From Pycnococcus provasolii (lineage: Eukaryota > Chlorophyta > Pseudoscourfieldiophyceae > Pseudoscourfieldiales > Pycnococcaceae), in the NCBI GenBank assembly GCA_938743325.2, contig OW568872.1, forward strand, positions 496,001 to 560,000: a DNA stretch of 64,000 nt. Direction: 5' to 3'. The position numbers were made by a program, and so were the translations under genes. Below, piece after piece: positions 9,923 to 20,298 of this stretch (position 1 is its first letter; every line of letters starts with the position of its first letter). The notes under the pieces were generated by a model, which ran no database searches, was not told the DNA's origin, and worked only from the letters and a program-made list of their open reading frames with translations.

Positions 9923-12043
9923 TCATCTCGTCGATGATGCCATGTCAAGGTCGTCCACCTTAGGCGCAACGCCATCAACGTCGTACCCAGCAGCCATGCG
10001 TCCGTCCATGAGAGCATCCCAGATCATCGGAAACACCTCGACACGCGCGAGCGTGCTCGTCAGCAAGTCGTAGTGCTTGAAGTCGTTCGTGTACCCATCC
10101 TTACGGTCGCCAACAAGCACGAATCGGCCATTCCCCGCCTCGACGGTTTCGCGCACGTACTTCGGGGGGAAGATGGCGTCCCCATTCGCCGCAAATGCCA
10201 CGAAGTCCGTCGGATCGGTAGGTTTGCGCGACGCAGCATGAAGACGCACTGCATGAATATAGGGCATCTCGCACGACTCCGCGTAGTGATCGTCGTCCTT
10301 GGGGAGCTTGCTCTGCACCGTCCACGACGACGGACGCATGCCACTCGACTCGAAGAGCGTAGACATCTGCGCAAGCAGAGAGATGGGAACATCCTCGAAG
10401 CCCTCGCTCAGCAGCCGACGAACGAGAGGCGTGGGAGTCGCGGCTGGATTGGCGGTGCTGCCATGAGCAAACTCGCGAAGTGTCGTGGCCCACGTATCGG
10501 CAAAGCGTGGGAGCTTCGTCTGTCCTTCTGGTCCCTTTCTTAGCGGTGCTGACGTCGCGCCGATCGATGCACTCTGCAACATGCTCACCGCGCGGACGGG
10601 CACGCCGAGCGCGTGCGCGGCGCGCGCCTTGCGAAGAAGCTCGCCAAGATAGATGGCAAAGCCGTACCCCGACTCTTCAGCGGGCACTCTGAGGCAGCTC
10701 GCGAGCGTGATGACAAACTTCAGAGGCGTTTTCCAGCTCGAGGTGGCGAGAGCGCTCAAGAGGAGCATGCCACCCATCGAGTGTCCGATGCCGCTTAGGC
10801 TCTTCGCGCCAGTGACTTTGCCGACGTAAGCAGCCGCGGCGGGAAGGTCCTCCTTTAGGTGCGTGTCGAAGTTCCATCCGTACACTTGGGCATTGCTGTA
10901 CGACGACGCGCCACCTTTCTCGTCTTTGTCCTTTCCTTCGTCGTCTGTTTGTGCGAGCCTCGATCGCCCAATCCCACGTAGCTCGACGACCCAGACGTCC
11001 ATGCCGTCACTTCCCAACGGACCTCCGTCCGCGAGGTAGCGCGCTAGGCTCGCAGATGGCGCGAGATCGAAACTTCGCGCATTTGACGCGCAGCCGGGTA
11101 CGAGCAGCACAGGTGGCGTGTTCGATCTCTTGGAGCGTGGCACGTAACGGTGAAGGCAGATTTCCCACGCCCCGTTTCCCACGGGTACAAAGTGGTGCTC
11201 GTCCGCAGAATTGTGCAGTGTTTTGGGCGCAGCGACGGCTGAATTTTTGGCGGCTGGCACTGGCTTGTCCGAGGTGGTGACAGTCTCCTCCGTTGCTGTT
11301 TCAGCCACCTCGCCGTGGTCGCCATGCTGCTGCTTCGTCGGCACGAGCGTTCCCTGCAGCTTCTGCAACAGGTTCCCCGTCACAGTGAACGCGTCGTCTC
11401 TCACTTTCTGCATACCTCTTCTTCTCTCCTGCACCAGCTTTCCAATGCGTGACGACCAGCGCTCCGGTTTCACGTCTTCGTCGAGGTGGTCGCTGATGTC
11501 GATCGTTGCGGTTGCCACGCCGTCAGGTTTCTTCTTTTGCGAGTCTTCGAGTTGCGCGACGTCTTCTTTAACTTCTGCATCTTTACGCAGAGCGCTCCTC
11601 CTCGTGGTGGTGGTGGCGGTGGTGGTGGCGGCGGTGCCTCTCTTTTTTGTCGGAGACGCACGCCGCCCTTTGATGGCTGCCTTAGGTGGTGGTGAGACGT
11701 GAAGCGCCGCCCTGGGTGCTGAAGATGGTGACGACGATCTGCTGCAGTTTCTACGAAGGTGCAGTTTCTTTTTTGTGGAAAGAAGTGGCGTCTTTTTGTG
11801 GTTGAAGGCGCATAGTGAAGTTGCTGTTACGCGTCGTACACGCACGACACGCGCAACCACGTACGTTTGTTGTCGCCTATGATGGTGAAGATTGGGATTG
11901 CTGCGAGACAAAAGGTGGTGGTGTTGAAGCTGATGATGATGATGATGAACCCGATGATGATGGCTGTGACTGCTACTACTACTACCTCTCTTACCAACAG
12001 GTGAACAGAAACCACGCTTGAACCATAACAAGGATGACGGCAT
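9923..12043 (-). CDS. Alpha/beta hydrolase, plant-type, probable plastid protein
   Basis: 706-residue protein. The N-terminal 300 residues are basic, His/Ser/Thr-rich and then charged, consistent with a transit peptide plus linker. The hydrolase core begins near PVLLVPGCASNARSFDL (oxyanion strand), with the nucleophile elbow GHSMGG at about 420-425 (Ser 422), a likely acid in NGDAIF (Asp about 622) and His in KHYD (about 657), so the catalytic triad looks complete. The pattern of lipase-like strand, charged insert and C-terminal FKHYD is like uncharacterised plant plastid hydrolases. Substrate unknown. The start at 12043 was chosen over further upstream codons because the preceding frame is made by a 15-bp tandem repeat. 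Confidence 0.7.
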   Translation of the reverse strand: MPSSLLWFKRGFCSPVGKRGSSSSSHSHHHRVHHHHHQLQHHHLLSRSNPNLHHHRRQQTYVVARVVRVRRVTATSLCAFNHKKTPLLSTKKKLHLRRNCSRSSSPSSAPRAALHVSPPPKAAIKGRRASPTKKRGTAATTTATTTTRRSALRKDAEVKEDVAQLEDSQKKKPDGVATATIDISDHLDEDVKPERWSSRIGKLVQERRRGMQKVRDDAFTVTGNLLQKLQGTLVPTKQQHGDHGEVAETATEETVTTSDKPVPAAKNSAVAAPKTLHNSADEHHFVPVGNGAWEICLHRYVPRSKRSNTPPVLLVPGCASNARSFDLAPSASLARYLADGGPLGSDGMDVWVVELRGIGRSRLAQTDDEGKDKDEKGGASSYSNAQVYGWNFDTHLKEDLPAAAAYVGKVTGAKSLSGIGHSMGGMLLLSALATSSWKTPLKFVITLASCLRVPAEESGYGFAIYLGELLRKARAAHALGVPVRAVSMLQSASIGATSAPLRKGPEGQTKLPRFADTWATTLREFAHGSTANPAATPTPLVRRLLSEGFEDVPISLLAQMSTLFESSGMRPSSWTVQSKLPKDDDHYAESCEMPYIHAVRLHAASRKPTDPTDFVAFAANGDAIFPPKYVRETVEAGNGRFVLVGDRKDGYTNDFKHYDLLTSTLARVEVFPMIWDALMDGRMAAGYDVDGVAPKVDDLDMASSTR

Positions 12044-12755
12044 AGGTCTTCTAAAAAAAACACTCAGAAGAAGCCACGAGACTCGCGGCAATAGGAAGAA
12101 GCCACTCACCAAAGAAGTCACCACCAAAGAAGTCACCCCCAAAGAAGTCACCACCAAAGAAGTCACCAAAGAAGCCACCAAAGAAGCCCCAGAGAGCACA
12201 ACAGAGCACAACCCAACCCAACACAGCAGAGCACAACACAACCCAATAGAAGAGGATTGAGATGGAAATCACCAAACGCAATAGGAATGACGAGTGTGAT
12301 GAGGAAGTGTGATGTGATGATGCGGAGGTGATGGGACGGGATCCCACCCAACGAGGTAGGAAGGGGGGGGGGGGGGGAGGGGGAGGACTTTTCGGGGAGG
12401 TATTTTTCAGGACAGCAAGCACCGCGTTCGGAGTGGCCCCTTTCAGCCTTTCCCTCCCACCCACAGGGGAGGAAAGATTCCCGGGGAGATTTCCGACACA
12501 ACGAGTTTGTTCGAGAGAGAGACTGAGAGAGAGAGAGCCTCCGACCTTGTTAAGGTTTGTTCTTGGGGAACCATCTGTGGCCCGGTTATAAGGCGGACAC
12601 ACGACTCAGGTAAGAAAATGTGTAAGGACTAACGATGCGTCTTTTGGCAACTACCGATTGAACGGGGGATAAGCAGTTTTACCATTTTTTAAAAAATAGT
12701 TAAGTTATAACTACCACCACAGTACAGTACAGTAGTCATCAGCCTCCTCTTACTC
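12044..12755. other. Intergenic region with tandem repeat and G-run
   Basis: Lies between the hydrolase start and the 3' end of the amidase gene. It holds a 15-bp tandem repeat, a G-rich run at about 12362-12378, a GGGATCCCAC motif at about 12338 and short AC-rich direct repeats near 12200-12245. No gene seen. Confidence 0.6.
12107..12190. repeat. 15-bp tandem repeat (CACCAAAGAAGTCAC unit)
   Basis: About five units, partly degenerate at both ends, immediately upstream of the alpha/beta hydrolase start. Read on the minus strand it makes an artificial Val/Thr/Ser-Leu repeat. Confidence 0.9.
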
Positions 12756-14018
12756 TTACAGCTCCGTTCTCGTGCTACCACCTCTTGACTTTCTATCCGG
12801 TGGTGCTGCGTACAACGAGCTCTCGCGTGGCAACAAGGAGCGTGGGAATGACAAATGAACGCCTTTCACCTGATTCACCACCTGTGTGACAGCCATGTCC
12901 GCAGCCACGCTCGCGAGACGGTACGACTCACTTGTGCTATAACCCGCAACGTCCGCGTCGTTCAGCCAGTTCAACAAGTCCTTCATGGCGAGCTTCTGCG
13001 CCTCGTCGAGGTTCTCGCTCAGTCCAATAGACACAATGTGCGTGGGCGTGAGAGCACGTGGCGACTTGAGACGCTTCCCAGGTAAAATCGTGAACCGAAG
13101 CTTCGCGAGAAGGCCCGTCTCCACGGCAGTTGTGCAGACCTCTCCGTCTCCTTGTACAGCATGACCATCGCCCGCGGAGAAGAGCGCGCCAGCCACATTC
13201 ACCGGAAGCTGCAGACTTGCGCCGGTTGTAAGCAGCTTCAAGTCCATGTTTCCCCCAAATTCCGGTCGAGGTGGCACCGTACTGACAACTCCAAAAGCCG
13301 GCGGAGGTGCGGTGCCCATACATCCGAAGAACGGACCCGTGCTTGTAACATTCCAAGCCACCCAAACGCCGGGTGGCGAGACGAACGTCGCTCTCTTGTC
13401 GAGGTCGTTTTTCCACGTCTGGATTTCCGACGCCGGCGCGCCGTCGTGAACGTCGTCAAAGTCGTACTGTAGTGACCCCTTAGGCGGCTTCACCATATTC
13501 CACGACCACGGCTGCCACACGTCAATGGATAGAATGTCCACCTGCAGTGCATCGCCTGGCTTTGCCCCTTTGACTTCGATAGGTCCCGTGAGCAGGTGTG
13601 GTCCCATGGCACCGCACGGGAACGGGGTTGGTTTGGACGCAGTGTGCGAGGCGCACTTCGCCTTGAAAATCTGGTCCATGGAAGGCGGCAGAGCGAATCC
13701 TGACGAGGTGTGTATGTGTCCTGGTGCGCACCCTGACGTTGATTTGAACAGAACAGTATCTTCATTGTTGATGGATAGTGCTGGAAGTTTGTTATTCAGC
13801 GTGTCACGTGTCGGCCAGTATCCGAGATGCGTGTTCTCAGGAGTCAGGTCAACGAGTTCACTTAAAAAAGGGTCTGCAGCAGCTGCAACGCCGCACGAGA
13901 CTACTACTAATAGGAACATAAGAACGTAAGCAAGCAAGTCAATAGGAGGACATTGATGACGACGTGGATGACGACGTGGATGACAGGGACACATCCACGC
14001 CTTTGATGACGACGCCAT
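12756..14018 (-). CDS. Secreted acetamidase/formamidase family protein
   Basis: FmdA/AmdA-family amidohydrolase, 420 residues; the family hydrolyses formamide or short amides to acid plus ammonia. A hydrophobic segment at about 28-47 ending in AAAADP is a signal peptide or anchor, so the enzyme is likely secretory or extracellular, unlike cytosolic bacterial relatives. Family features seen: PGHIHTSSGFALPP near the N-terminus, GPIEVKGAKPGDALQVDI, a GVWVAWN strand, RPEFGGNMDLK, and GDGHAVQGDGEVC with the metal-site-like His/Asp pattern. The C-terminal YSTSESYRLASVAADM helix is also typical. An algal use would be nitrogen scavenging, which is inference. Confidence 0.85.
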   Translation of the reverse strand: MASSSKAWMCPCHPRRHPRRHQCPPIDLLAYVLMFLLVVVSCGVAAAADPFLSELVDLTPENTHLGYWPTRDTLNNKLPALSINNEDTVLFKSTSGCAPGHIHTSSGFALPPSMDQIFKAKCASHTASKPTPFPCGAMGPHLLTGPIEVKGAKPGDALQVDILSIDVWQPWSWNMVKPPKGSLQYDFDDVHDGAPASEIQTWKNDLDKRATFVSPPGVWVAWNVTSTGPFFGCMGTAPPPAFGVVSTVPPRPEFGGNMDLKLLTTGASLQLPVNVAGALFSAGDGHAVQGDGEVCTTAVETGLLAKLRFTILPGKRLKSPRALTPTHIVSIGLSENLDEAQKLAMKDLLNWLNDADVAGYSTSESYRLASVAADMAVTQVVNQVKGVHLSFPRSLLPRESSLYAAPPDRKSRGGSTRTEL

Positions 14019-14067
14019 TTACCACCACCACAGCCCTGATAGACTAAAGGTACAAAGAGTGTTATCG

Positions 14068-14088
14068 TTAGGGTTTGGGTTAGGGTTA
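14068..14088 (+). promoter_or_regulatory. Telomere-like TTAGGG cluster in a divergent promoter
   Basis: TTAGGGTTTGGGTTAGGG lies 50 bases from the amidase start and about 160 bases from the next plus-strand start codon. Confidence 0.45.
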
Positions 14089-14247
14089 CCAGTTCGGGTT
14101 ATTACTTATTACCTTTAGGGATCTTCGGAAATCTCAATCTGGATCTGGGAAAAAGATTGGGTTTTATCATAGATTCTCCGGAGCTTTCTTTCTTTTTTAA
14201 TTCTTTTTCTGCTCCGTTAAATCAAATAGTTCTTCATTGTTCTTCTC

Positions 14248-14880
14248 ATGCATGCCATAATGTCTGTCCCAATGTCAATCTCAGCTTCTTCTTGTCCTGG
14301 GCGTCGTTGTTCTTGTCCTGTGCGTCGTTCTCAGGGGCGTCAGGTTTCTTCCCGATTCAGGATAGACTCAAGAGCTTCAAGAGAATACTGCTTGTCATCG
14401 TCATCGTCACCGTCATCTGACACGTCGTTGTCCATCTCTGTGCTGGAACGTGCCATCTCCACGGCGAACTCCTCGGCGAGTCGACCATCCGTTCCTGACG
14501 TTGCACAAGCGATGGAACGGCTTCGAAAGGATAACAGCTCATCCTCCGTTCCTCGTGAACTCGTGGAAGGGCAATTCGAGCTCGTGTACTCGACATTGCT
14601 GCGGAAACTTCCTCTCGTCGACTGGGGCTACATGCCAACAAAGGAAACGATCGTTTGGGACCTGGACAACGAGGAGATGCGACTCGCCATCGATACGCTA
14701 CCATTCTTACCCACCATCGACGTCGTCGGAAACTCGCTGACGTACGACGAGGCGACGAGCACGCTCACGTACCAGATTCGCGACAAACCTCCAAGCACGT
14801 GGCGCGTCTTCTACGCGAATGACACGCTATTTGCCGCCGACTCGAGCAAGACTGGGCTGTGTCTCGTTCGTCGCATTTGA
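14248..14880 (+). CDS. Small protein, possibly plastid fibrillin/PAP-like
   Basis: 210 residues. The first 70 are Ser/Arg-rich with Cys, and resemble a chloroplast transit peptide. The rest reads ELVEGQFELVYSTLL, then KETIVWDLDNEEMRL, TLTYQIRDKPPSTWRVFYAND and ends GLCLVRRI. The 'GxFELVYST' strand followed by beta-rich sequence and a late 'LxxxRRI' resembles plastid lipid-associated (fibrillin) proteins, but the domain is shorter and I am not certain of the family. TGTAA follows at 14921-14925. Confidence 0.5.
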   Translation: MHAIMSVPMSISASSCPGRRCSCPVRRSQGRQVSSRFRIDSRASREYCLSSSSSPSSDTSLSISVLERAISTANSSASRPSVPDVAQAMERLRKDNSSSSVPRELVEGQFELVYSTLLRKLPLVDWGYMPTKETIVWDLDNEEMRLAIDTLPFLPTIDVVGNSLTYDEATSTLTYQIRDKPPSTWRVFYANDTLFAADSSKTGLCLVRRI

Positions 14881-15366
14881 CGCGTCTATCACGACACTCG
14901 AGAGAGTAATCAGAAACTCTTGTAAAACCTTGCTTGAACATCGTTCTTTTTCTCATTCTTCTCACCTCTGTTCGATCGACCCAATATGTTACACCTGCTT
15001 GCAGAACAGTCCCGCGAGTGTTTCTTCGCCCAACAAACACACAACAAACTCAAACACGTCTCTTGACCACCTTGATCAACTTAAAAACAGATCCGCCTCA
15101 AGAATGTATCAATGTGAGGAGCGATGCAACTCGTCTTGGCATGATGGCGAGTTTCACGATGACGATAAAATACCATGATGGAAGTGAACCATCGTAGTCA
15201 TTCCACGTTCCTGAAGGTGGTCATGATGATGATGGTGATGAGGTGATCCGAATCTCCTGGCTCTCGAGATTCTGGCACTTGCCAGACAGAGTCTCTGGCT
15301 GACTCGCGCCGCCAAACCACAATTTAGTTTGGTATCCACAACTCGTTTCCAACGACGACGTCCGTC
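14881..15366. other. Intergenic region before the ABCG gene
   Basis: About 485 bases on the plus strand. Apart from the TGTAA signal and a short ATGATG-type tract near 15222-15240, nothing is recognised. Confidence 0.6.
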
Positions 15367-17295
15367 ATGTCCGCCGCCGACGCAGACGACGTCGAGGTTG
15401 CCTCAGGGGGCATGCGCAAGTCGAGCAGCGTCGACACACTCAGGGCACTCGCCTCAGGTGACAAGTTCGGACGCGGCATTTTGGAACCCGGTCTTCTCAT
15501 AAGCTGCAAAGAGGTGTCATACACTGTGCCCGACCGAGCGGATAAGACGAAAACTATCAGCTTGCTTAACAATGTCACGTGCGTCTTCTCGCCGAATCGA
15601 GTCAGCGCTCTCATGGGTCCCAGCGGGGCGGGCAAGACGACGCTGCTCGACGTCCTGGCAGGACGAAAGACGCAGGGAACGACGACGGGAAAGGTCACCA
15701 TGGCTGGCCAGTCAAATAGCAAGGATATCACGTCCACCATATGCTCGTACGTCGAGCAGTTCGACACGCTGCTTGGAGCGCTGACGGTTCGCGAAATGCT
15801 GCTCTACCAGGCGGAGCTTAAGACTGGTGGTACGGCAAATGCGCAGACGGAAGAGCAGCGCGCCGCTATGGTCGAGGAACTTCTTGATCAGCTCGGCTTG
15901 AACACCTGCGCGGACGTGCTTATCGGAAACGAGCTGGCGCGTGGAATATCAGGTGGTCAGGCGAAGCGCACGAACATCGGGATCGCCCTTGTCACAAAGC
16001 CTCGCGTATTGTTCTTGGACGAGCCTACTTCTGGACTGGACAGCGCAACGTCCACAGACGTCATGAGCATCGTGCGTGGATTGGCAAACGCGGGAATCAC
16101 GTGCGTGAGCACCATTCACAGCCCCACACCGGACGCCTTTCGGCTCTTCGACGACCTCGTGCTGCTCAGCAAGGGTAAGCTGGCGTACGCCGGTTCGCTG
16201 TTCGGCAACTTCGGGGCAGTTCCGTTCTTCGAGGGCATCGGGTTTGCGTACGACTCGCAGACGAACCTCGCGGATCACCTGATCAACTGCATTAGCGACA
16301 AGCACGCTGACTCGAAAGCCGTCGACATCTCCGGCAAATTCGAAGCGTCGGATTGGTCCAAGCACCTTTACGAGACGGTACACAAGGAGGAGGCGAAGCT
16401 TGAAAGCGGCGAGTACACGAAGCTGACCGATGCCGACGTGAAGAAGCTCGCGAGCTCGAAGAGCAGGGCGATCGTGTCCGTTCACGCCATCAAAACTCTG
16501 CTTAAGTACCGAACGCGTTCCAACTACAAGGACGGCGACTACGTCGCCGCTCGTGTCTCAGGTCCCATCCTCTTTGGGCTCGTCATGATGTCGCTGTATT
16601 GGGGTCAGGGTGACAAGTCAGCCGGCTCTAATGGTGAGCAGCTTAACACCGCGTCTCTTATGTTCATGGTGGCTACACTCCCGAGCTTTGGAGCTGCCGG
16701 CTACATGCCCTCGATCGTTATGGAGCGGCCGCTCTTCTATCGCGAGATGGCTGATGGGTGCTACGGCGTTTACTCGTATCTGATCTACAAGCTCATCGAG
16801 GAAGGTTTTCTTGCGATTTTCCCCTCCCTCGTATCGCAGGGCATGATTTATGGAGCCTGCGCGTTGCGTGGCAGCTTCCTCATCTTCTGGCTCTCCTACT
16901 ACTGCATTTTGCAAAATGGCATCGCTCTCGCATACGTCGTGTCTGCCGTCGCTCCAAACATGGACGCGGCGAATACGCTGCTTCCAGTGTACAACGTCAT
17001 CGCTCTTTTCTTTGGAGGCATCCTGATGCGTCGCGATGACATGCCCGACGGTTGGCGATGGTATTCTCACACTCTATTTGTGAGATATGGCTGGCAAGGG
17101 ATGATGCTGAATCACTTCAACAACATCGACAAGCTTCCGGAGACGTGGGGCGAGGAAGGCCCTACCATTCTGAAATTTTACGACGTGAGTCCGACAAGCA
17201 TTTCCGTGAATTTCGGCTTCATGATATTGACGTGGTTCGTGTGGCTTGCGCTCGCGGGATACTTCTTCAGTACCGTAAGACACGTTAAGAGGTGA
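15367..17295 (+). CDS. ABCG-type half-transporter
   Basis: 642-residue ABC half-transporter in reverse orientation (nucleotide-binding domain first), so ABCG/White-PDR class; would act as a dimer to export lipids or other hydrophobic compounds. Walker A GPSGAGKT is at about 84-91, the ABC signature GISGGQAKR at about 193-201 and Walker B VLFLDEPTSGLD at about 214-225, with the H-loop His in STIHSP. The C-terminal ABC2 membrane domain has about six hydrophobic segments from residue 395 on, with the ERPLFYREMADGCYGVYSY block typical of PDR/ABCG. The Q in ISGGQ resembles PDR transporters more than White. Complete and apparently functional. Confidence 0.95.
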   Translation: MSAADADDVEVASGGMRKSSSVDTLRALASGDKFGRGILEPGLLISCKEVSYTVPDRADKTKTISLLNNVTCVFSPNRVSALMGPSGAGKTTLLDVLAGRKTQGTTTGKVTMAGQSNSKDITSTICSYVEQFDTLLGALTVREMLLYQAELKTGGTANAQTEEQRAAMVEELLDQLGLNTCADVLIGNELARGISGGQAKRTNIGIALVTKPRVLFLDEPTSGLDSATSTDVMSIVRGLANAGITCVSTIHSPTPDAFRLFDDLVLLSKGKLAYAGSLFGNFGAVPFFEGIGFAYDSQTNLADHLINCISDKHADSKAVDISGKFEASDWSKHLYETVHKEEAKLESGEYTKLTDADVKKLASSKSRAIVSVHAIKTLLKYRTRSNYKDGDYVAARVSGPILFGLVMMSLYWGQGDKSAGSNGEQLNTASLMFMVATLPSFGAAGYMPSIVMERPLFYREMADGCYGVYSYLIYKLIEEGFLAIFPSLVSQGMIYGACALRGSFLIFWLSYYCILQNGIALAYVVSAVAPNMDAANTLLPVYNVIALFFGGILMRRDDMPDGWRWYSHTLFVRYGWQGMMLNHFNNIDKLPETWGEEGPTILKFYDVSPTSISVNFGFMILTWFVWLALAGYFFSTVRHVKR

Positions 17296-18270
17296 TCTCG
17301 AGAGGGTACGAAATGATTCTACAGAATTAGCGTATTTAGCGAATCACGGCTTTGGCCAAAGTGAACATTATTCTTGAGTAGTGGAAATAAAAAGAAATTA
17401 GAATACCCGTTAATATCATGAAATCCCTCTCGCGTACACTTTCCTGCAAATGGTCCCAAGTCGCCCCTTTCCCAACGGTCTTTTGCACAGGTTAGGAACG
17501 CATCCAAAATCGAAACAAAAACTCAAGTGAGGTGAGTCCACGCTCCATCCAAAGGGTTGCGCACAAGACAATGCGCATGTACTAAGGAACAGTTAGCAAC
17601 AGCCCTAAGCTCCTTCAGTGTGAGATCATTGTGCTGTGCTTTCTTGACGAAAATCGCACACGCACCACATATGTAGTGCGGAGTCAAGAGAGCACGCTCG
17701 GCGTCCCCGACGTGAATCGCGTCGAAAGCCGCGAGCCACAAGAGCTCAACTCTAGCTGCTCGAGTACGATCTGACCACCCGCTCCAAATTGACCTCAGGC
17801 GGCGCGCGCTTTCTTTTACCTTCTTTGTAACTTCATTCTTGACTTACTTACTTTCATACGACCAACAACAATGGCGTCTAAGGGTGACACCGGTCCCGGG
17901 AGGACACCACAAGAACACACACAGCTCACACCACTACCAGCAGGAGTAGGCATGTTCCGTCACGCGCGTTGAGGTAAGGAGACCACGACCGGGGTCCAAC
18001 CGGGATCCCCAACTCCATTTCCCAAAAAACATCCTACCCTACTAAAACTGGTTCCACGACGGATCCCGCACCCCGTCCTTTTCTGCAAAGAATTTTCCCA
18101 GCTCGTCCCAAACGACTTTTCCGAAACCTTTTTGGCTTATTCACATTCATTAATGCGGCGAGCGATGTCACGGCACCGGCGATGTGACGTGCGCGTTCAT
18201 GGATGTCGCACTTCAGAAGCACGACGTCTCCTGCTTCAAAATCAAGTCGACGACGACTCCGACTCCGACG
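17296..18270. other. Intergenic region with a possible coding remnant
   Basis: About 975 bases between ABCG and the next plus gene. It includes a coding-like minus-strand frame (listed separately) and, near 18001-18061, GGGATCCCC and GGATCCCGC motifs about 200 bases upstream of the next gene. Confidence 0.5.
17523..17843 (-). pseudogene. Coding-like open frame without a start codon, unknown
   Basis: An uninterrupted 107-codon frame with neighbour-like codon use, ending in a stop at 17523. It contains LLWLAAFDAIHVGDAER, CGACAIFV and ELRAVANCSLVHAHC. There is no in-frame ATG before a stop at 17844-17846, so it is either a last exon whose upstream part I cannot place (a GTAAGT sits just upstream on this strand, next to an ATGAAA) or a gene remnant. 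No family recognised. Confidence 0.3.
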
Positions 18271-20097
18271 ATGATGCCAGTGGTGCTGCTGACCGTGATG
18301 ATGATGATGATGTTAGCGCTCTTAGGTGTGGGTGTTGACGCCACGTCGCTCTTCGACACGGTTTCGATCCATGCCGAGTTCACCGTCGGAAGCGCGTCCC
18401 TGCCGATGGTCATACGAAGCTTGACGGATGAAACGAATGGCGGCGCGGCTCGAGAACCGCTCAAACGCGTTATTGCCACTGCTGGAAACATTACATCGTT
18501 GGCGAGTGTGCGCTTGGAAGCACAACCTGATGTGGCGCGTCCAAATCAGCAACTGCTCATGACACAATACGGCGGCCAGACGGTTGATGAAATGGAGATA
18601 CAGCTAGAGTCAAACGAAACGAGCGACACCTTCTGGCACTCGCTGGCTAGTGGCGCGGCATCATTGCATCAAGCTATCATGGGAAGTTCAGCGACCCTGC
18701 CCTTGTGGACGGTGCCCATGAAGGTTGAAATCTTCGTTTCACACGACGCTAACAGCCTCGACGATGCGACGGTATTGGCAAACACTCTGCAGCAAACCGC
18801 GACTCTAGAACCTGCCTCGCTTGAGCCTCTGGCATTTGCGGCTGTGGTGCGTGAGCTGAAAATCTCTGGTATTCGTTTGAATGGTAAGGTGATTGATGGA
18901 TTGGACGACGCCGCACCGAAGGACCTCCATCGTGCAGACAAGGCGGGTATTGCCTACGGAATGTATGCCATTTGCGAGTGCTCGTATTCCGCAATGCCTG
19001 TTAGCATCGAAAGCATCTGCGCCACACCGTGCCGTTGCCCTGGTGAGGAGGGATCCGGCATGGGCTGTCCGGCAACGTGGCTTGGTGTCAACGACAACAA
19101 CAAAGGGTGCTGTGACACAGCTCTGCGCTGTCCGGCACCTGGCACGAATGGAGCGGCAGCCGGAGGCCTTTTTAGCATGGAGGATGGTGGAACGGCATGC
19201 GTGGCTGCGACGCCAGAGACTGCAGAACAACCAAAGGTGATCGTGCCACCAATAAACTGCCGCGAACTTTTCAAGCCGTCGCCTGAATCAGCACTGCCAA
19301 GGAACGGCCAAGATCTGGCGCTGCTAATATCCGCGGGTGATGCGGATCGTGAAGCTTCCGGCCTTCCTCCCACAAACGAGTGGGATGTGCGTTGCGCTGC
19401 ACCGCCGAATCCACGCTGTCCGCATCGGCTCAGCTATGAGCCATGCGACCTAGAGGAAGCTGTTGCGCCACTGATACCCGACCGGCCCGTTCTTGAGTGG
19501 TTCGCCAAGGTTGTGACACTGTTTGGTGGAAGGTCGTCGACAACCACCACAACGGCCGAAACGAGTGCGAGTGACACGACGACGGCAACAGACGACGTTA
19601 CATCTGCAATTGAGCAAAGCCAAACCTTGGTTAAGACAGCGGCGGGACAAGCGATGGGCGTTGTGAGGACGGCGATACGCGGAACCATGGAGGATTTAGC
19701 TGATGATGAGGGAAGTGATGTGCTCAACGCAACAGCCCGTGGAATTTTGGCGCGGCTTGTGATGGAGTCGGTGGATGATGGTGAGGCAAAGTCCGCTGCA
19801 GAATCAGAAACTCCTCCACCTCCTCCTCCGCCGCTGCCGCCGCCGCCTCTTCCGCCAATGTACGGGGGCTATACGCCGTACTCACCACCACCACCATCTT
19901 CTACTGATGCAATCCCACCTCCTATCGACGGAAACACCATGATATCTACACCTATCACCGGTGATCATACTGTAGCAGTGGTTGGGGGTGTTGGAGGCAC
20001 CGTCGCGGTTGGCTGTATTGTTGCAGGTGTTGTCTACGCGGTAGTACGACGACGCAAACGTGCCGCCGCTCCTGGTGGTCTATTGTCATCAGACTGA
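18271..20097 (+). CDS. Type I membrane protein with Cys-rich ectodomain and proline-rich stalk
   Basis: Unknown protein of about 608 residues. It begins with a hydrophobic signal peptide rich in Met, Leu and Val, has a long ectodomain containing a Cys-rich patch (CECSYSAM, CATPCRCPGEE, GCPATW, CCDTALRCP) at about 260-310, then a Thr-rich stretch, a PPPPPPPLPPPPLPP stalk near 540, and one transmembrane segment (VAVVGGVGGTVAVGCIVAG) followed by RRRKR and a short tail. This layout suits a cell-surface protein that may contact the wall, as Pro-rich stalks do in algal wall proteins; function is unknown. The frame is open to 18184 and an in-frame ATG exists at 18199, but the ATG at 18271 starts directly at the signal peptide. 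TGTAA occurs at 20189-20193 and 20196-20200. Confidence 0.65.
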   Translation: MMPVVLLTVMMMMMLALLGVGVDATSLFDTVSIHAEFTVGSASLPMVIRSLTDETNGGAAREPLKRVIATAGNITSLASVRLEAQPDVARPNQQLLMTQYGGQTVDEMEIQLESNETSDTFWHSLASGAASLHQAIMGSSATLPLWTVPMKVEIFVSHDANSLDDATVLANTLQQTATLEPASLEPLAFAAVVRELKISGIRLNGKVIDGLDDAAPKDLHRADKAGIAYGMYAICECSYSAMPVSIESICATPCRCPGEEGSGMGCPATWLGVNDNNKGCCDTALRCPAPGTNGAAAGGLFSMEDGGTACVAATPETAEQPKVIVPPINCRELFKPSPESALPRNGQDLALLISAGDADREASGLPPTNEWDVRCAAPPNPRCPHRLSYEPCDLEEAVAPLIPDRPVLEWFAKVVTLFGGRSSTTTTTAETSASDTTTATDDVTSAIEQSQTLVKTAAGQAMGVVRTAIRGTMEDLADDEGSDVLNATARGILARLVMESVDDGEAKSAAESETPPPPPPPLPPPPLPPMYGGYTPYSPPPPSSTDAIPPPIDGNTMISTPITGDHTVAVVGGVGGTVAVGCIVAGVVYAVVRRRKRAAAPGGLLSSD

Positions 20098-20298
20098 GCG
20101 TGCATGCTAGCGACGATAACACTCGTCGCGATTGTTGATCTGAATGATTATCTAAACAAAAAGTTCTTCTTCGTAAAACTTTGAGACTTGTAAGTTGTAA
20201 TGAACGAGTCCATTCACATTCACCAAGAGACGCGTTGCGTGACTAAGAAGACGTTGTGCAGTATTGTTCTAGTATATTTACACAGATAATAATCACCA

